A stretch of 64,000 nucleotides of DNA from Pseudotamlana agarivorans (lineage in GTDB: Bacteria > Bacteroidota > Bacteroidia > Flavobacteriales > Flavobacteriaceae). The notes beneath the pieces were generated by a model that was given only the letters and a program-made list of their open reading frames with translations, did not search any database and was not told the origin of the DNA. The position numbers and the translations under genes were made by a program. Positions 55,210 to 64,000 of this stretch are shown here, piece after piece; positions within the stretch are counted from its first letter, which is position 1; the number at the start of each line of letters is the position of its first letter. Where the stretch lies: the NCBI RefSeq assembly GCF_018860245.1, contig NZ_JAHKPD010000011.1, forward strand, positions 248,001 to 312,000. Direction: 5' to 3'.

Positions 55210-57846
55210 CTAAGTTAGATTTGCCAAACTAGCTTTTAAGGTTTCAATTTTATTTAACGCATCGGTTTCTTTTTTCTTTTCACTAGCAACCACCTGTTCA
55301 GGAGCACCGGAAACAAAACGTTCATTGGATAATTTCTTTTGAACTGATTTTAAAAACCCTTCTGTATATTTTAATTCTTCAGTTAGCTTTTCAACTTCAG
55401 CTTCAACATCAATAGCTCCAACCATTGGAATAAAATATTCATTGGACTTGACTCTAAAAGTTAATGCGCCTTCAACAGTTTCATTTGTAAACAAAATACT
55501 TTCTAGGTTACCTAATTTAGCGATAACACCATCAAAAGTAGCGGTTGCTTTTTCATTGTTTATCACCGAAAAGGCGATAGCATCCTTAAACGCAATATTC
55601 TTTTGTTTTCTAATGTTTCTAATTCCTGAAATCACTTCAGAAGCAAATTCAAATTCCGCAATTAAATTAGCCTTTACGACCTTAGTTTCTGGCCATCTAG
55701 ATACGATTAATGCTTCTTCTGGTGTTCTTTCTGAAATATATTGCCAAATTTCTTCAGATAAAAATGGCATAAATGGGTGTAATACTTTTAAATTATTCTC
55801 AAATGCAGCAATTACTTCATGGTATGTTTTAGCATCAATTGGTTTTTGATATGCTGGTTTGATGATCTCTAATAGCCAAGATGAAAAATCATCCATAATC
55901 AATTTATAAATAGACATTAAAGCATCACTCAACCTGTATTTACTAAAATGATCTTCTATTTCTATTAACGCTTTTTGAAATTTAGCTTCATACCACTCTA
56001 ATCCAACTTTAGATGTTTCGGGCTGTTCAATAGTTTCATCTATTTCCCAACCTTGAATTAAACGAAAGGCATTCCATATTTTATTTCCAAAAGCTTTCCC
56101 TTGCTGACATAATGCTTCATCAAACATTAAATCATTACCAGCTGCTGAACTCAATAAAAGTCCTACGCGAACCCCATCTGCACCGTATTCTTCTATAAGC
56201 TTTAAAGCATCTGGTGAATTACCTAATGATTTACTCATTTTACGGCGCTGTTTATCACGCACTAAACCTGTTAAATAAACATTGTTGAATGGTTTTTCAT
56301 TCTTATACTCATAGCCCGAAATGATCATACGAGCTACCCAAAAGAATAAAATATCAGGACCTGTAACCAAATCATTAGTTGGATAATAGTACTTAATGTC
56401 TTCATTTTCTGGATTTCTAATACCATCAAAAACGGACATAGGCCATAACCAAGATGAAAACCAAGTATCCAAAGCATCGGTATCTTGGCGTAAGTCTTCC
56501 GCTTTTAAAGCAGGGTTATCAGTAGCTACTATTGCTAACTCTAAGGCTTTTTCAGCGGATTCTGCTACAACAAAATCATTTTTACCATCACCATAGAAGT
56601 ATGCTGGAATTTGTTGCCCCCACATGAGTTGGCGAGAAATATTCCAATCACGAATATTTTCCATCCAGTGGCGGTAGGTGTTTTCAAACTTTTTAGGAAA
56701 CAATTTAATCTCAGGATCCTCACCTAAAACAGCCTCTATTGCAGGTTTTACTAATTCTTCCATTTTCAAGAACCACTGATCACTTAATCGCGGCTCGATT
56801 ACAGCTTTTGTTCTTTCGGACGTTCCTACTTTATTGATATGCGTTTCAGTTTTAACTAAAATGCCTTTTTCTTCTAATTCTTGAGTAATTTCTTTTCTGA
56901 CCACAAAACGATCTTTGCCCACGTAATGCAATCCGAAACTATTTAATGAAGCATCATCATGAAAAATATCAATAACCTCTAAGTTATGTTTATCTCCAAG
57001 ATTTTTATCATTTTCATCGTGTGCAGGGGTCACTTTTAAACAACCCGTACCAAATTCAACATCTACGTACTCATCCTCAATAATAGGAATTGCACGATTA
57101 CAAATTGGTACGATGGCTTTTTTTCCACGTAAGTGAACAAAACGTGCATCATTGGGATTTATACAAATAGCCGTATCGCCAAAAATTGTCTCTGGTCGCG
57201 TAGTTGCTATTGTTAACGTATCGTCACTACCTTCAATTTTATATTCTAAATAATACAAATTCCCCTGACGTTCCTCGTGAATAACCTCTTCATCTGAAAG
57301 CGTTGTTTTGGCTTCAGGATCCCAGTTTACCATACGATAACCGCGATAAATTAAGCCTTTTTGATATAAATCAACAAAGACTTTAATGACAGATTCACTC
57401 ATATCATCATCCATGGTAAACTTGGTGCGTTCCCAGTCACAAGAACACCCCAGTTTTTTAAGCTGTTCTAATATCACACCACCATACTCGTGTGTCCAGT
57501 CCCAGGCATGAGATAAAAATGCTTCTCTAGATAGACTGTTTTTATCAATACCTTGCTCTTTAAGCTTAGCAACCACTTTAGCTTCTGTAGCAATAGACGC
57601 ATGATCGGTTCCAGGTACCCAACAGGCATTTTTTCCTAGTAAACGCGCACGACGAATTAAAACGTCTTGAATCGTATTGTTAAGCATGTGCCCCATGTGT
57701 AAAACTCCTGTAACATTAGGAGGCGGTATAACTATGGTATAAGGCTCTCTTTCATCAGGTTCTGAGTGAAAATAATTATGTTTCATCCAGTAGTTGTACC
57801 ACTTACCTTCTACTTGATGGGCATCATATTTTGATGGAATTTGCAT
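55210..57846 (-). CDS. valS: Valyl-tRNA synthetase
   Basis: ValS charges tRNA-Val. The 878-residue class I enzyme has [19 protein letters not shown] (HIGH motif), [16 protein letters not shown], the editing domain [39 protein letters not shown] (KMSKS) and a C-terminal coiled coil ([20 protein letters not shown]). The start at 57846 ([16 protein letters not shown]) is preferred: an in-frame start at 57879 would lie on top of the -7 box at 57877-57884. Confidence 0.96.
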   Translation of the reverse strand: MQIPSKYDAHQVEGKWYNYWMKHNYFHSEPDEREPYTIVIPPPNVTGVLHMGHMLNNTIQDVLIRRARLLGKNACWVPGTDHASIATEAKVVAKLKEQGIDKNSLSREAFLSHAWDWTHEYGGVILEQLKKLGCSCDWERTKFTMDDDMSESVIKVFVDLYQKGLIYRGYRMVNWDPEAKTTLSDEEVIHEERQGNLYYLEYKIEGSDDTLTIATTRPETIFGDTAICINPNDARFVHLRGKKAIVPICNRAIPIIEDEYVDVEFGTGCLKVTPAHDENDKNLGDKHNLEVIDIFHDDASLNSFGLHYVGKDRFVVRKEITQELEEKGILVKTETHINKVGTSERTKAVIEPRLSDQWFLKMEELVKPAIEAVLGEDPEIKLFPKKFENTYRHWMENIRDWNISRQLMWGQQIPAYFYGDGKNDFVVAESAEKALELAIVATDNPALKAEDLRQDTDALDTWFSSWLWPMSVFDGIRNPENEDIKYYYPTNDLVTGPDILFFWVARMIISGYEYKNEKPFNNVYLTGLVRDKQRRKMSKSLGNSPDALKLIEEYGADGVRVGLLLSSAAGNDLMFDEALCQQGKAFGNKIWNAFRLIQGWEIDETIEQPETSKVGLEWYEAKFQKALIEIEDHFSKYRLSDALMSIYKLIMDDFSSWLLEIIKPAYQKPIDAKTYHEVIAAFENNLKVLHPFMPFLSEEIWQYISERTPEEALIVSRWPETKVVKANLIAEFEFASEVISGIRNIRKQKNIAFKDAIAFSVINNEKATATFDGVIAKLGNLESILFTNETVEGALTFRVKSNEYFIPMVGAIDVEAEVEKLTEELKYTEGFLKSVQKKLSNERFVSGAPEQVVASEKKKETDALNKIETLKASLANLT

Positions 57847-57876
57847 GCTTTGGAATAATTTTTGAATAATAAAGTG

Positions 57877-57884
57877 CAAAAGTA
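57877..57884 (-). promoter_or_regulatory. Promoter -7 box (TACTTTTG) for valS
   Basis: On the - strand TACTTTTG fits TAnnTTTG and lies about 30 bases before the valS ATG at 57846, which supports that start. Confidence 0.55.
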
Positions 57885-58030
57885 CTTATATTTCTTTTTC
57901 TGTGAAACTATTATATGAATTGATAAACTAAGCAGAATCCGATATTTTAACATTTATGAAGGTGGTCAATCACAAGTGATCCGTACATTTGAATTCAAGA
58001 ATTGTGTTAACAACTAAGCATTACATCTTT

Positions 58031-58038
58031 TATTTTTG
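58031..58038 (+). promoter_or_regulatory. Promoter -7 box (TATTTTTG) for the DUF1573 gene
   Basis: TATTTTTG fits TAnnTTTG and lies 90 bases before the gene. A TTG at 58002-58004 is slightly farther upstream than usual. Confidence 0.4.
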
Positions 58039-58128
58039 CAGATTATCGGAAAAGTAAGTATGTTTGAAGACTTATCACATGCAATAATTAAGCTAAGTCA
58101 TTAAATTTTAACAAAAAAAACATAAAAA

Positions 58129-58536
58129 ATGAAATCATTAATTACAATATTATTTATCGGGTTAATTAGCTTATCGGTTAATGCTCAGGCCAAAATTAAA
58201 TTTGAGTCGGATACCATAGATTATGGAACCATTGAAAAAGGTTCAGATGGGGTTCGTGTTTTTAAATTTACAAATACGGGAAATGAACCGCTAATCATTT
58301 CTAAAGTATCATCTAGTTGTGGATGTACCATACCTAAAAAACCAAAAGATCCAATTTTACCAGGTAAAAATGGAGAAATTGAAGTAAAATATGACACCAA
58401 TAGAGTAAACCCTATTAGAAAAACCATTACAGTAATTTCAAATGCCGAAACTCCAACAGTGGCTCTTAAAATTAAAGGTCTAGTTGTTGAAAAGAAAGGT
58501 GTTATGGATAAAAAAGACAAAAGTGTGATGCAATAA
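58129..58536 (+). CDS. DUF1573 secreted protein
   Basis: This 135-residue protein has a signal peptide (MKSLITILFIGLISLSVNAQ) and one DUF1573 Ig-like domain: IDYGTIEKGSDGVRVFKFTN, TGNEPLIISKVSSSCGCTIP and PGKNGEIEVKYDTN. The SSCGCT motif is diagnostic. It is probably periplasmic. The function of the family is not established. Confidence 0.9.
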   Translation: MKSLITILFIGLISLSVNAQAKIKFESDTIDYGTIEKGSDGVRVFKFTNTGNEPLIISKVSSSCGCTIPKKPKDPILPGKNGEIEVKYDTNRVNPIRKTITVISNAETPTVALKIKGLVVEKKGVMDKKDKSVMQ

Positions 58537-58562
58537 CCAAGGCATTTCATTCACAAAACACC

Positions 58563-58594
58563 AAAAAGGCTTAAACATGTGTTTAAGCCTTTTG
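58563..58594. terminator. Terminator after the DUF1573 gene
   Basis: The stem AAAAGGCTTAAACA/TGTTTAAGCCTTTT is perfect, with a two-base TG loop region, 27 bases past the stop. Confidence 0.8.
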
Positions 58595-58743
58595 CATATT
58601 ATAGCATTCAATAACATAAATTAACAAAAGATCGTGCTATTTCTTATCAAACTAATCAATTTCTTAAGCATACATCTATTTTAGTCGCGTTTATTGAAAA
58701 ACTTAATAATATTTTCTCAACTTTACACCCTAAATTGATATAA

Positions 58744-59934
58744 ATGCCAACCATATCTAATAAAGGCCGCAAAATGCCCGCTTCCCCTATAAGAAAACTT
58801 GTTCCGTATGCAGAACAAGCAGTTAAAAACGGAAAGCATATTTACTATTTAAACATTGGACAACCAGACATAAAAACGCCTGAAGTAGCCATAAATGCGG
58901 TTAAAAATAGTGATATTGATATTTTATCTTATTCTAGGTCTCAAGGATCTGAAACCTATAGAAAAAAGTTAGCGACCTACTACAACAAGCACGGTATTAA
59001 AGTGATTCATGAAGATATTATCGTTACTACTGGGGCTAGTGAAGCTTTACAATTTTTATTTAGCAGCATCATGGATCCCGAAGATGAAGTTATTATCTCC
59101 GAACCATTTTATGCTAATTATATAGCGTTTTCGACGGCAACAGGAGTAAACGTTGTTCCTGCTATTTGTAGCATCGATGATAATTTTGCGCTGCCCTCTA
59201 TTGAAACTTTTGAAAGTTTAATTACCAATAAAACTAAAGCCATATTAATTTGTAATCCAGGGAATCCCACAGGAACCTTGTATTCTAAACAAGAAATAGA
59301 ACAACTAGCCGCTTTAGCTATAAAGCACGATTTATTTTTGATTGCCGACGAGGTATATCGCGAGTTTATATACGACGGTGAGACCCATTACTCCATTATG
59401 CAAGTCGATGGTATCGAGCAACACGCCGTTATTATTGATTCGGTATCTAAACGCTACAGTATGTGTGGTGCACGCGTTGGCTTTTTAGTTTCTAAAAACA
59501 AAAAAGTTATGGATACAGTTTTAAAATTTGCGCAAGCAAGATTAAGTCCGCCAACATATGCACAAATTGCCAGTGAAGCTGCCCTAGATACCCCGCAAAG
59601 TTATTTTGATGAAGTGATTCACGAATATGTGGAGCGCCGAAACATTCTTATTTCTGAACTAAAAAAAATAGAAGGTATTAAAGTTGCTAAGCCAAAAGGC
59701 GCTTTTTACTGCATTGTTGAACTTCCGGTAAAAGACACCGACAAGTTTGCTCAATGGCTTTTAGAAAAATTTGAAATAAATGGAGAAACCATAATGGTCG
59801 CACCTGCAAATGGGTTTTATTCAACTCCTGGTGTTGGATTAAACCAAATACGAATTGCTTACGTACTTAACAAAGAAAGCTTAATAAAAGCAGTTCATAT
59901 TTTAAAAGAAGCCTTAAAAATCTATAAAGACTAA
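58744..59934 (+). CDS. Class I/II PLP-dependent aminotransferase (AspC/AspB-like)
   Basis: This 396-residue fold-type I enzyme has YYLNIGQPDIKTPEVAINAV, ICNPGNPTGTLYSKQEIEQL, LIADEVYREFIYDGETHYSI and the PLP lysine in DSVSKRYSMCGARVGFLVS. It resembles bacterial aspartate/aromatic aminotransferases; the amino-acid substrate cannot be fixed from sequence. It lies 4 bases upstream of murB. Confidence 0.9.
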   Translation: MPTISNKGRKMPASPIRKLVPYAEQAVKNGKHIYYLNIGQPDIKTPEVAINAVKNSDIDILSYSRSQGSETYRKKLATYYNKHGIKVIHEDIIVTTGASEALQFLFSSIMDPEDEVIISEPFYANYIAFSTATGVNVVPAICSIDDNFALPSIETFESLITNKTKAILICNPGNPTGTLYSKQEIEQLAALAIKHDLFLIADEVYREFIYDGETHYSIMQVDGIEQHAVIIDSVSKRYSMCGARVGFLVSKNKKVMDTVLKFAQARLSPPTYAQIASEAALDTPQSYFDEVIHEYVERRNILISELKKIEGIKVAKPKGAFYCIVELPVKDTDKFAQWLLEKFEINGETIMVAPANGFYSTPGVGLNQIRIAYVLNKESLIKAVHILKEALKIYKD

Positions 59935-59938
59935 AACT

Positions 59939-60952
59939 GTGCATATCGAACAAAACACATCCTTAAAACCATACAATACTTTTGGTATTGATGCTAAAGC
60001 AAAACATTTTGTTTCAGTCGATAATATTAATGAGCTAACAACGGTCCTTTCACTAAATGACTACCCTAATAAATTAATTTTAGGTGGCGGCAGTAATATG
60101 TTACTTACCAAAGATTTTGATGGCTTAGTGATTAAATTGGGTTTCAAAGGCATTGAAGTTGTTTCTGAGGATGAGGATTTTGTTACAGTAAAAGCTCAGG
60201 CTGGTGAAGTGTGGCATGATTTTGTACTTTGGACCATTAACAACAATTATGGCGGTATTGAAAATTTATCTCTAATACCAGGAAACGTTGGCACGGCACC
60301 CATTCAAAACATTGGAGCTTACGGCGTGGAGTTAAAGGACGCTTTTGAATCTTGTGAAGCCATTTCTATGGCTTCAAAAACCATGCATACTTTTACCAAA
60401 GCCGACTGTCAATTTGGATATAGAAATTCAATTTTCAAACAAGAAGCTAAAGGCAAATATATCATAACTAATGTTAATTTTAAGCTTACAAAAAAAGACC
60501 ATAAGTTACATGTACATTATGGAGCCATTGCTTCAGAATTAGAGAATGAAGGGGTTACAAACCCTACTATTCAAGACGTTTCTAAGGCGGTTATTGCGAT
60601 CCGTGAAAGTAAACTACCTAACCCAAAGATTATAGGAAACTGTGGTAGTTTTTTTAAAAACCCAGTGATTTCAAAAGTCGAATTCAATAAATTAACTGAG
60701 AATTTCAGTGACATACCTTCCTATCCAGTTTCAGACGAGACGGTTAAAGTCCCTGCTGGATGGCTTATTGAAAAAGCTGGATTTAAGGGAAAAACATTTG
60801 GGCATTATGGTGTTCATAAAAATCAAGCCCTGGTTTTAGTAAACTATGGTGGCGCTACTGGTGAAGAAATTCTAAACCTATCAAAATTAATACAGAAAAC
60901 GGTAAAACGCCTTTTTGGTATATCTATTGAAGCCGAAGTTAATATCTTGTAA
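59939..60952 (+). CDS. murB: UDP-N-acetylenolpyruvoylglucosamine reductase
   Basis: MurB reduces UDP-GlcNAc-enolpyruvate to UDP-MurNAc in peptidoglycan synthesis. The 337-residue FAD protein has TSLKPYNTFGIDAKAKHFVS, LILGGGSNMLLTKDFDGLVI, IENLSLIPGNVGTAPIQNIG, CQFGYRNSIFK and GNCGSFFKNPVI. This is the longer type I form. It starts at a GTG; the first ATG would cut conserved residues. The promoter of the sigma gene lies just past its stop, with its -33 TTG inside the last codons. Confidence 0.94.
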   Translation: MHIEQNTSLKPYNTFGIDAKAKHFVSVDNINELTTVLSLNDYPNKLILGGGSNMLLTKDFDGLVIKLGFKGIEVVSEDEDFVTVKAQAGEVWHDFVLWTINNNYGGIENLSLIPGNVGTAPIQNIGAYGVELKDAFESCEAISMASKTMHTFTKADCQFGYRNSIFKQEAKGKYIITNVNFKLTKKDHKLHVHYGAIASELENEGVTNPTIQDVSKAVIAIRESKLPNPKIIGNCGSFFKNPVISKVEFNKLTENFSDIPSYPVSDETVKVPAGWLIEKAGFKGKTFGHYGVHKNQALVLVNYGGATGEEILNLSKLIQKTVKRLFGISIEAEVNIL

Positions 60953-60967
60953 TCAAAAAGAAATTTC

Positions 60968-60975
60968 TAACTTTG
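60968..60975 (+). promoter_or_regulatory. Promoter -7 box (TAACTTTG) for the ECF sigma gene
   Basis: TAACTTTG with a TTG 18 bases upstream (60947-60949) is a good match to the Bacteroidota TTG-N(17-23)-TAnnTTTG promoter. It lies 43 bases before the start codon. Confidence 0.65.
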
Positions 60976-61018
60976 CAAACTTGCACATTCAGCAGGTTCT
61001 ATAAAAAATCGTTATATA

Positions 61019-61549
61019 TTGGTTTCAGCAATAGAAAAAGAAATAGTCAACCTCCTTCAAAAAGAAGATAAAAAGGCCATTAGTTTACTTTATGAAAACT
61101 ATGCCGATGCCCTTTATGGAGTAATCCGTAAGGTGATTATTGATGAGGACCTAGCCCAAGATGTACTACAAGAAACTTTTGTTAAAATCTGGAGGTATGC
61201 AAAAAAATACGATGCCTCTAAAGCTAAATTATTTACTTGGCTCTACAGAATCGCATATAACACTGCGATTGACAAAGTTAGATCACAAAAAAATAAAAAT
61301 AACAATGAAGTCCAGATGGAGACTTCGACCGTATATAAGGTAACATCCAACGAACTCAATCAGGATGTTTTAGATATTAAAAAACATTTAGGTAGCCTGG
61401 ATGAAAAATATCAAATAGTGATTAACGCCCTCTTTTTTGAAGGTATGACGCAGCAAGAAGCTAGCGATGAATTAGATATTCCTTTAGGAACAATAAAATC
61501 GAGATTAAAAATTGGATTACGTGAATTGAAAAAAATTTACAATCCTTAA
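61019..61549 (+). CDS. ECF RNA polymerase sigma factor
   Basis: This 176-residue sigma-70-type factor has region 2 (YGVIRKVIIDEDLAQDVLQE, TFVKIWRYAKKYDASKAKLF, TWLYRIAYNTAIDKVRSQ) and region 4 (LDEKYQIVINALFFEGMTQQ, EASDELDIPLGTIKSRLKIG). It starts at a TTG. It is followed after 14 bases by an anti-sigma gene, as SigK/RskA-like pairs are arranged. The target genes are unknown. Confidence 0.93.
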   Translation: MVSAIEKEIVNLLQKEDKKAISLLYENYADALYGVIRKVIIDEDLAQDVLQETFVKIWRYAKKYDASKAKLFTWLYRIAYNTAIDKVRSQKNKNNNEVQMETSTVYKVTSNELNQDVLDIKKHLGSLDEKYQIVINALFFEGMTQQEASDELDIPLGTIKSRLKIGLRELKKIYNP

Positions 61550-61563
61550 ATACAATTTAAGTC

Positions 61564-62352
61564 ATGAATGAGAAAGTACATACTTTTTTAAATTCTGGCC
61601 TATTAGACAAATATCTATTAGGAGCAACTACTTCTGAAGAAACTAAACAAGTGGAATCCCATATATCAAGATTTCCAGAAGTACAGAACGCATACAACAC
61701 CCTGCAATCGAACCTAGAAGTAGTAGCAAAAAGCCAAGCTGTTGAAGCCCCTAAAAGCATCTTAGATAATATTTTAGATGAATTAGACCAAAAGCCTGTA
61801 ATCGAGTTAAAACCTCAAAAAGCGTATAAATCGTGGTATAAATTTAGCGTTGCCGCTAGTATTGCAGCTTTACTTTTTGCCGGAACATCGTACATTTTTT
61901 ATAATCAGAATCAAAAACTTTCTGAAGAAAACCAAGTGGTTGTTGAGGAAATTTTTGATTTACGAAGCGATATTGATAAACACAACGAGATGCTTGATAG
62001 CATGATGAGGCAACTTTTAAGGTTAAACAATCCAGAAACTGAAAAGTACATTATCTCTGGAAATGAAAGAGCAAAAGACTTAAAAACAGTAGCTTATATA
62101 AACTCTAAAGAAAAAACATCTATGATTGATGTGGTTTCATTACCGCAATTACCTAAAGAACAATGCTACCAAATTTGGGCAGACTTGCAAGGTAAAATGG
62201 TGAATTTAGGTATTTTAGATAAAGCCGATAGAAAATTAAGAAATATCCCATATATGGAAGATGTTCAAGGTCTGAGCATCACCATAGAGCCTAAAGGTGG
62301 CAACAACGTCGCCTCTAAGGAAAACTCAGTAGCAGAAATTAGTTTACATTAA
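61564..62352 (+). CDS. Anti-sigma factor with RskA domain
   Basis: This 262-residue protein has an N-terminal zinc-less anti-sigma domain (LLDKYLLGATTSEETKQVES), one membrane span near residues 97-112 (FSVAASIAALLFAGTSYIFY), a short coiled coil, and a C-terminal RskA-like domain (LPKEQCYQIWADLQGKMVNL). It would hold the adjacent sigma factor at the membrane until a signal triggers release. It is co-transcribed with the sigma gene. Confidence 0.9.
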   Translation: MNEKVHTFLNSGLLDKYLLGATTSEETKQVESHISRFPEVQNAYNTLQSNLEVVAKSQAVEAPKSILDNILDELDQKPVIELKPQKAYKSWYKFSVAASIAALLFAGTSYIFYNQNQKLSEENQVVVEEIFDLRSDIDKHNEMLDSMMRQLLRLNNPETEKYIISGNERAKDLKTVAYINSKEKTSMIDVVSLPQLPKEQCYQIWADLQGKMVNLGILDKADRKLRNIPYMEDVQGLSITIEPKGGNNVASKENSVAEISLH

Positions 62353-62366
62353 TCCATAGTTGAACT

Positions 62367-62404
62367 AAAAAAAGCCTCGTTTCGAATGAAACGAGGCTTT
62401 TTTA
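62367..62404. terminator. Bidirectional terminator between the anti-sigma and aquaporin genes
   Basis: The stem AAAAAGCCTCGTTTC/GAAACGAGGCTTTTT with a GAAT loop, flanked by A and T runs, serves both convergent genes. Confidence 0.85.
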
Positions 62405-62427
62405 TTTTACATCATCATGAATTGATG

Positions 62428-63114
62428 CTATTCTTTATCGAACAAAGCCTTATGCATAATTCCTGCTACAATAGCTCCTCCAATAGGGGCCACCCAAAAC
62501 AACCACAACTGACTCACATATGCTCCACCTGCAAATAACGCTTGACTTGTAGATCGTGCGGGGTTAACCGACGTATTGGTAATTGGAATACTAATTAAAT
62601 GAATTAAAGTTAAGCCTAAACCAATTGCAATAGGTGCAAACCCTTTAGGCGCTCTTTCATTTGTACTTCCTAATATGATAAGTAGAAAAAACATTGTGAG
62701 TAAAAATTCGGCAAGTAATGCAGATGACATAGAATATCCATCTGGAGACAATGCACCATAACCGTTGGAAGCAAAACCACCAATAGTTTCAAAGTCAGAT
62801 TTACCAGTTACTATAAGATATAGAGCCCCAGCTGCTACAAGTCCCCCAGCTAATTGAGCAACTATGTAACCAATTAAATCTTTTGCCTCAAATTTTCCTC
62901 CTGCCCATAATCCGAAAGAAACCGCAGGATTAAAGTGCCCACCAGAAATATGCCCCACAGCAAATGCCATAGTTAAAACTGTTAACCCAAAAGCTAAAGC
63001 AACTCCAGCAAAGCCTATACCTAGCTCTGGGTATCCCGCTGCAAAAATCGCACTACCACAGCCTCCAAAAACAAGCCAAAAGGTTCCAAAAAACTCTGCG
63101 AATAATTTTTTCAT
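62428..63114 (-). CDS. aqpZ: Aquaporin Z
   Basis: This 228-residue MIP-family channel has six spans and two NPA boxes: [17 protein letters not shown] and [19 protein letters not shown]. The Arg after the second NPA and His in [13 protein letters not shown] fit the narrow selectivity filter of water channels. It starts [20 protein letters not shown]. It permits rapid water flow during osmotic change. Confidence 0.95.
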   Translation of the reverse strand: MKKLFAEFFGTFWLVFGGCGSAIFAAGYPELGIGFAGVALAFGLTVLTMAFAVGHISGGHFNPAVSFGLWAGGKFEAKDLIGYIVAQLAGGLVAAGALYLIVTGKSDFETIGGFASNGYGALSPDGYSMSSALLAEFLLTMFFLLIILGSTNERAPKGFAPIAIGLGLTLIHLISIPITNTSVNPARSTSQALFAGGAYVSQLWLFWVAPIGGAIVAGIMHKALFDKE

Positions 63115-63240
63115 AAGTGTTTTATTATATTGGTTAATGTTTTAAATGTACGAATTATTAACAAATAACAGTTTACTATTTTTAGTACGACCTTAACAGT
63201 TTTAGTTTCAAAAGTATTAAAAACCAAATTCTAAAAATTG

Positions 63241-63248
63241 TACCTTTG
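63241..63248 (+). promoter_or_regulatory. Promoter -7 box (TACCTTTG) for the small membrane protein gene
   Basis: TACCTTTG fits TAnnTTTG and ends 21 bases before the ATG at 63270. It argues against the upstream in-frame start at 63246, which overlaps it. Confidence 0.6.
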
Positions 63249-63269
63249 CAAAAACAATTATTTTTTAAA

Positions 63270-63473
63270 ATGAAACTTTTTTTTATTACTATTGCGCTTC
63301 TAGCATTAGGTATTGCAGGTATTGCAATAAAAATTTGGGCTAAAAAGGATGGAAAATTTGCAGGTACTTGTGCGAGTCAAAACCCTATGCTTAACAAGGA
63401 AGGAGAATCTTGTGGTTTCTGCGGTAAAACACCAGATCAATTTAATGATTGTAATGAACCTTCACATTCTTAA
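63270..63473 (+). CDS. Small membrane or secreted protein with conserved Cys
   Basis: This 67-residue protein has an N-terminal span (FFITIALLALGIAGIAIKIW) then GTCASQNPMLNKEGESCGFC and GKTPDQFNDC. Four Cys residues, two as CGFC, could bind metal or form disulfides outside the cytoplasm. It resembles the short annotated 'membrane or secreted protein' of Flavobacteriaceae. The function is unknown. It lies 7 bases upstream of a glycosyltransferase gene. Confidence 0.78.
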   Translation: MKLFFITIALLALGIAGIAIKIWAKKDGKFAGTCASQNPMLNKEGESCGFCGKTPDQFNDCNEPSHS

Positions 63474-63480
63474 GTAGCGT

Positions 63481-64000
63481 ATGCCTTTACTGCTTTTTGT
63501 TTTCTATGCCTTTTTGGTTGTAGTCGGCATTCAAGTTTTATTCCATTTGGGATTCTTCGCCAAATTTGCTTTTTCTAAACAAAAACAAGAGTCAAAAAAG
63601 GATTTAGCAATATCAGTTATTATCTGCGCAAAGAATGAAGCTGAAAATTTAAAAACATTTCTACCGTCCGTTTGTGCTCAAAACCATCCTAATTTTGAAA
63701 TCGTACTAATTAACGATTCCTCAACTGATGATACTCTTGAAGTTATGGAAGCGTTTTCTGAGCAGCAACCTAACATAAAAATAGTTAATGTTAAAAACAT
63801 AGAAGCCTTTTGGGGAAATAAAAAATATGCCTTAACATTAGGTATAAAAGCGGCTACAAAAGAATTTTTATTATTTACAGATGCCGATTGCAAACCGCTT
63901 TCTGAAAATTGGATTTCAGAAATGACCGCACATTTCACGACTTCAAAAACTATTATTTTAGGTTACGGTGCCTATTCAAAAATAAAGAATTCACTTTTAA
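63481..64000 (+). CDS. Glycosyltransferase family 2, membrane-anchored (3' end missing)
   Basis: The frame opens at 63481 (MPLLLFVFYAFLVVVGIQVL) and runs off the window edge without a stop, so the C-terminus is missing. After an N-terminal span, the GT-A domain shows AISVIICAKNEAENLKTFLP, IVLINDSSTDDTLEVMEAFS, KYALTLGIKAATKEFLLFTD, ADCKPLSENWISEM. The signature DxD is TDADCKP. It belongs to the processive or membrane GT2 group. Its product is unknown; it lies 30 kb past the polysaccharide locus. Confidence 0.88.
   Translation, partial: MPLLLFVFYAFLVVVGIQVLFHLGFFAKFAFSKQKQESKKDLAISVIICAKNEAENLKTFLPSVCAQNHPNFEIVLINDSSTDDTLEVMEAFSEQQPNIKIVNVKNIEAFWGNKKYALTLGIKAATKEFLLFTDADCKPLSENWISEMTAHFTTSKTIILGYGAYSKIKNSLL

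Overview
The window is AT-rich, compactly coded DNA of a bacterium in the family Flavobacteriaceae (phylum Bacteroidota), most likely marine. Four things point there: -7 promoter boxes of the TAnnTTTG type with no Shine-Dalgarno sequences, a type IX secretion C-terminal sorting domain, a UpxY-type NusG paralogue heading the polysaccharide locus, and core-gene neighbourhoods typical of the family (pyrE-SRPBCC-birA-rsfS-ftsH-LUD-cdsA-psd-ACBP, and PASTA/rluD next to ddl/coaD). No rRNA, tRNA, CRISPR array or intact insertion sequence was found.

Layout. 1-4.2 kb: a PAP2 phosphatase/beta-barrel fusion cut by the window edge, a HipB-type regulator with two clear operators beside a gutted HipA toxin, and a DUF255 lipoprotein. 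4.6-33.8 kb: one long locus, all on the + strand, for a Wzx/Wzy-type surface polysaccharide. It opens with a promoter, a possible leader peptide and an UpxY antiterminator. Next comes a sulfate-activation set: a tandem DUF2061 membrane protein, CysC, CysD, CysN and CysQ, with no sulfate or PAPS reductase. Nucleotide-sugar genes follow (Gmd and Fcl for GDP-fucose, Ugd and a UXS for UDP-glucuronate and UDP-xylose, and a TviB/WbpO-like dehydrogenase). Then come the flippase, polymerase, six intact glycosyltransferases and one remnant, a sulfotransferase, a WcaF-like acetyltransferase, the initiating phosphoglycosyltransferase, Wza and Wzc. Together these suggest a sulfated, acetylated polymer containing fucose, uronic acid and perhaps xylose, with PAPS made by CysDNC and the by-product PAP removed by CysQ.

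34.4-64 kb: mostly housekeeping genes. These are DsbD, a class V aminotransferase, RluD, a PASTA protein, Ddl, CoaD, a secreted discoidin-like T9SS protein, a SulP transporter, a Nudix hydrolase, PyrE, BirA, RsfS, FtsH, phospholipid genes, an OmpA porin, ValS, an aminotransferase, MurB, an ECF sigma/anti-sigma pair, aquaporin Z and a glycosyltransferase cut by the right edge.

The unusual part is the repeat landscape. Seven-base tandem repeats (GTCAACA-like) form arrays directly in front of three genes and also run inside fcl. A second heptamer (AACCAAC) encodes the N-terminus of Ugd. Two accessory genes in the sugar-nucleotide region (a four-helix-bundle protein and a KilA-N protein) are bracketed by direct repeats. 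Inverted repeats with 18-bp arms follow cysQ and wzc, with a decayed copy after dsbD. A MITE-like element of about 164 bp lies at 38.3 kb with a partial copy at 53.2 kb. Two genes (hipA and a glycosyltransferase) survive only as in-frame N-plus-C-terminal remnants.
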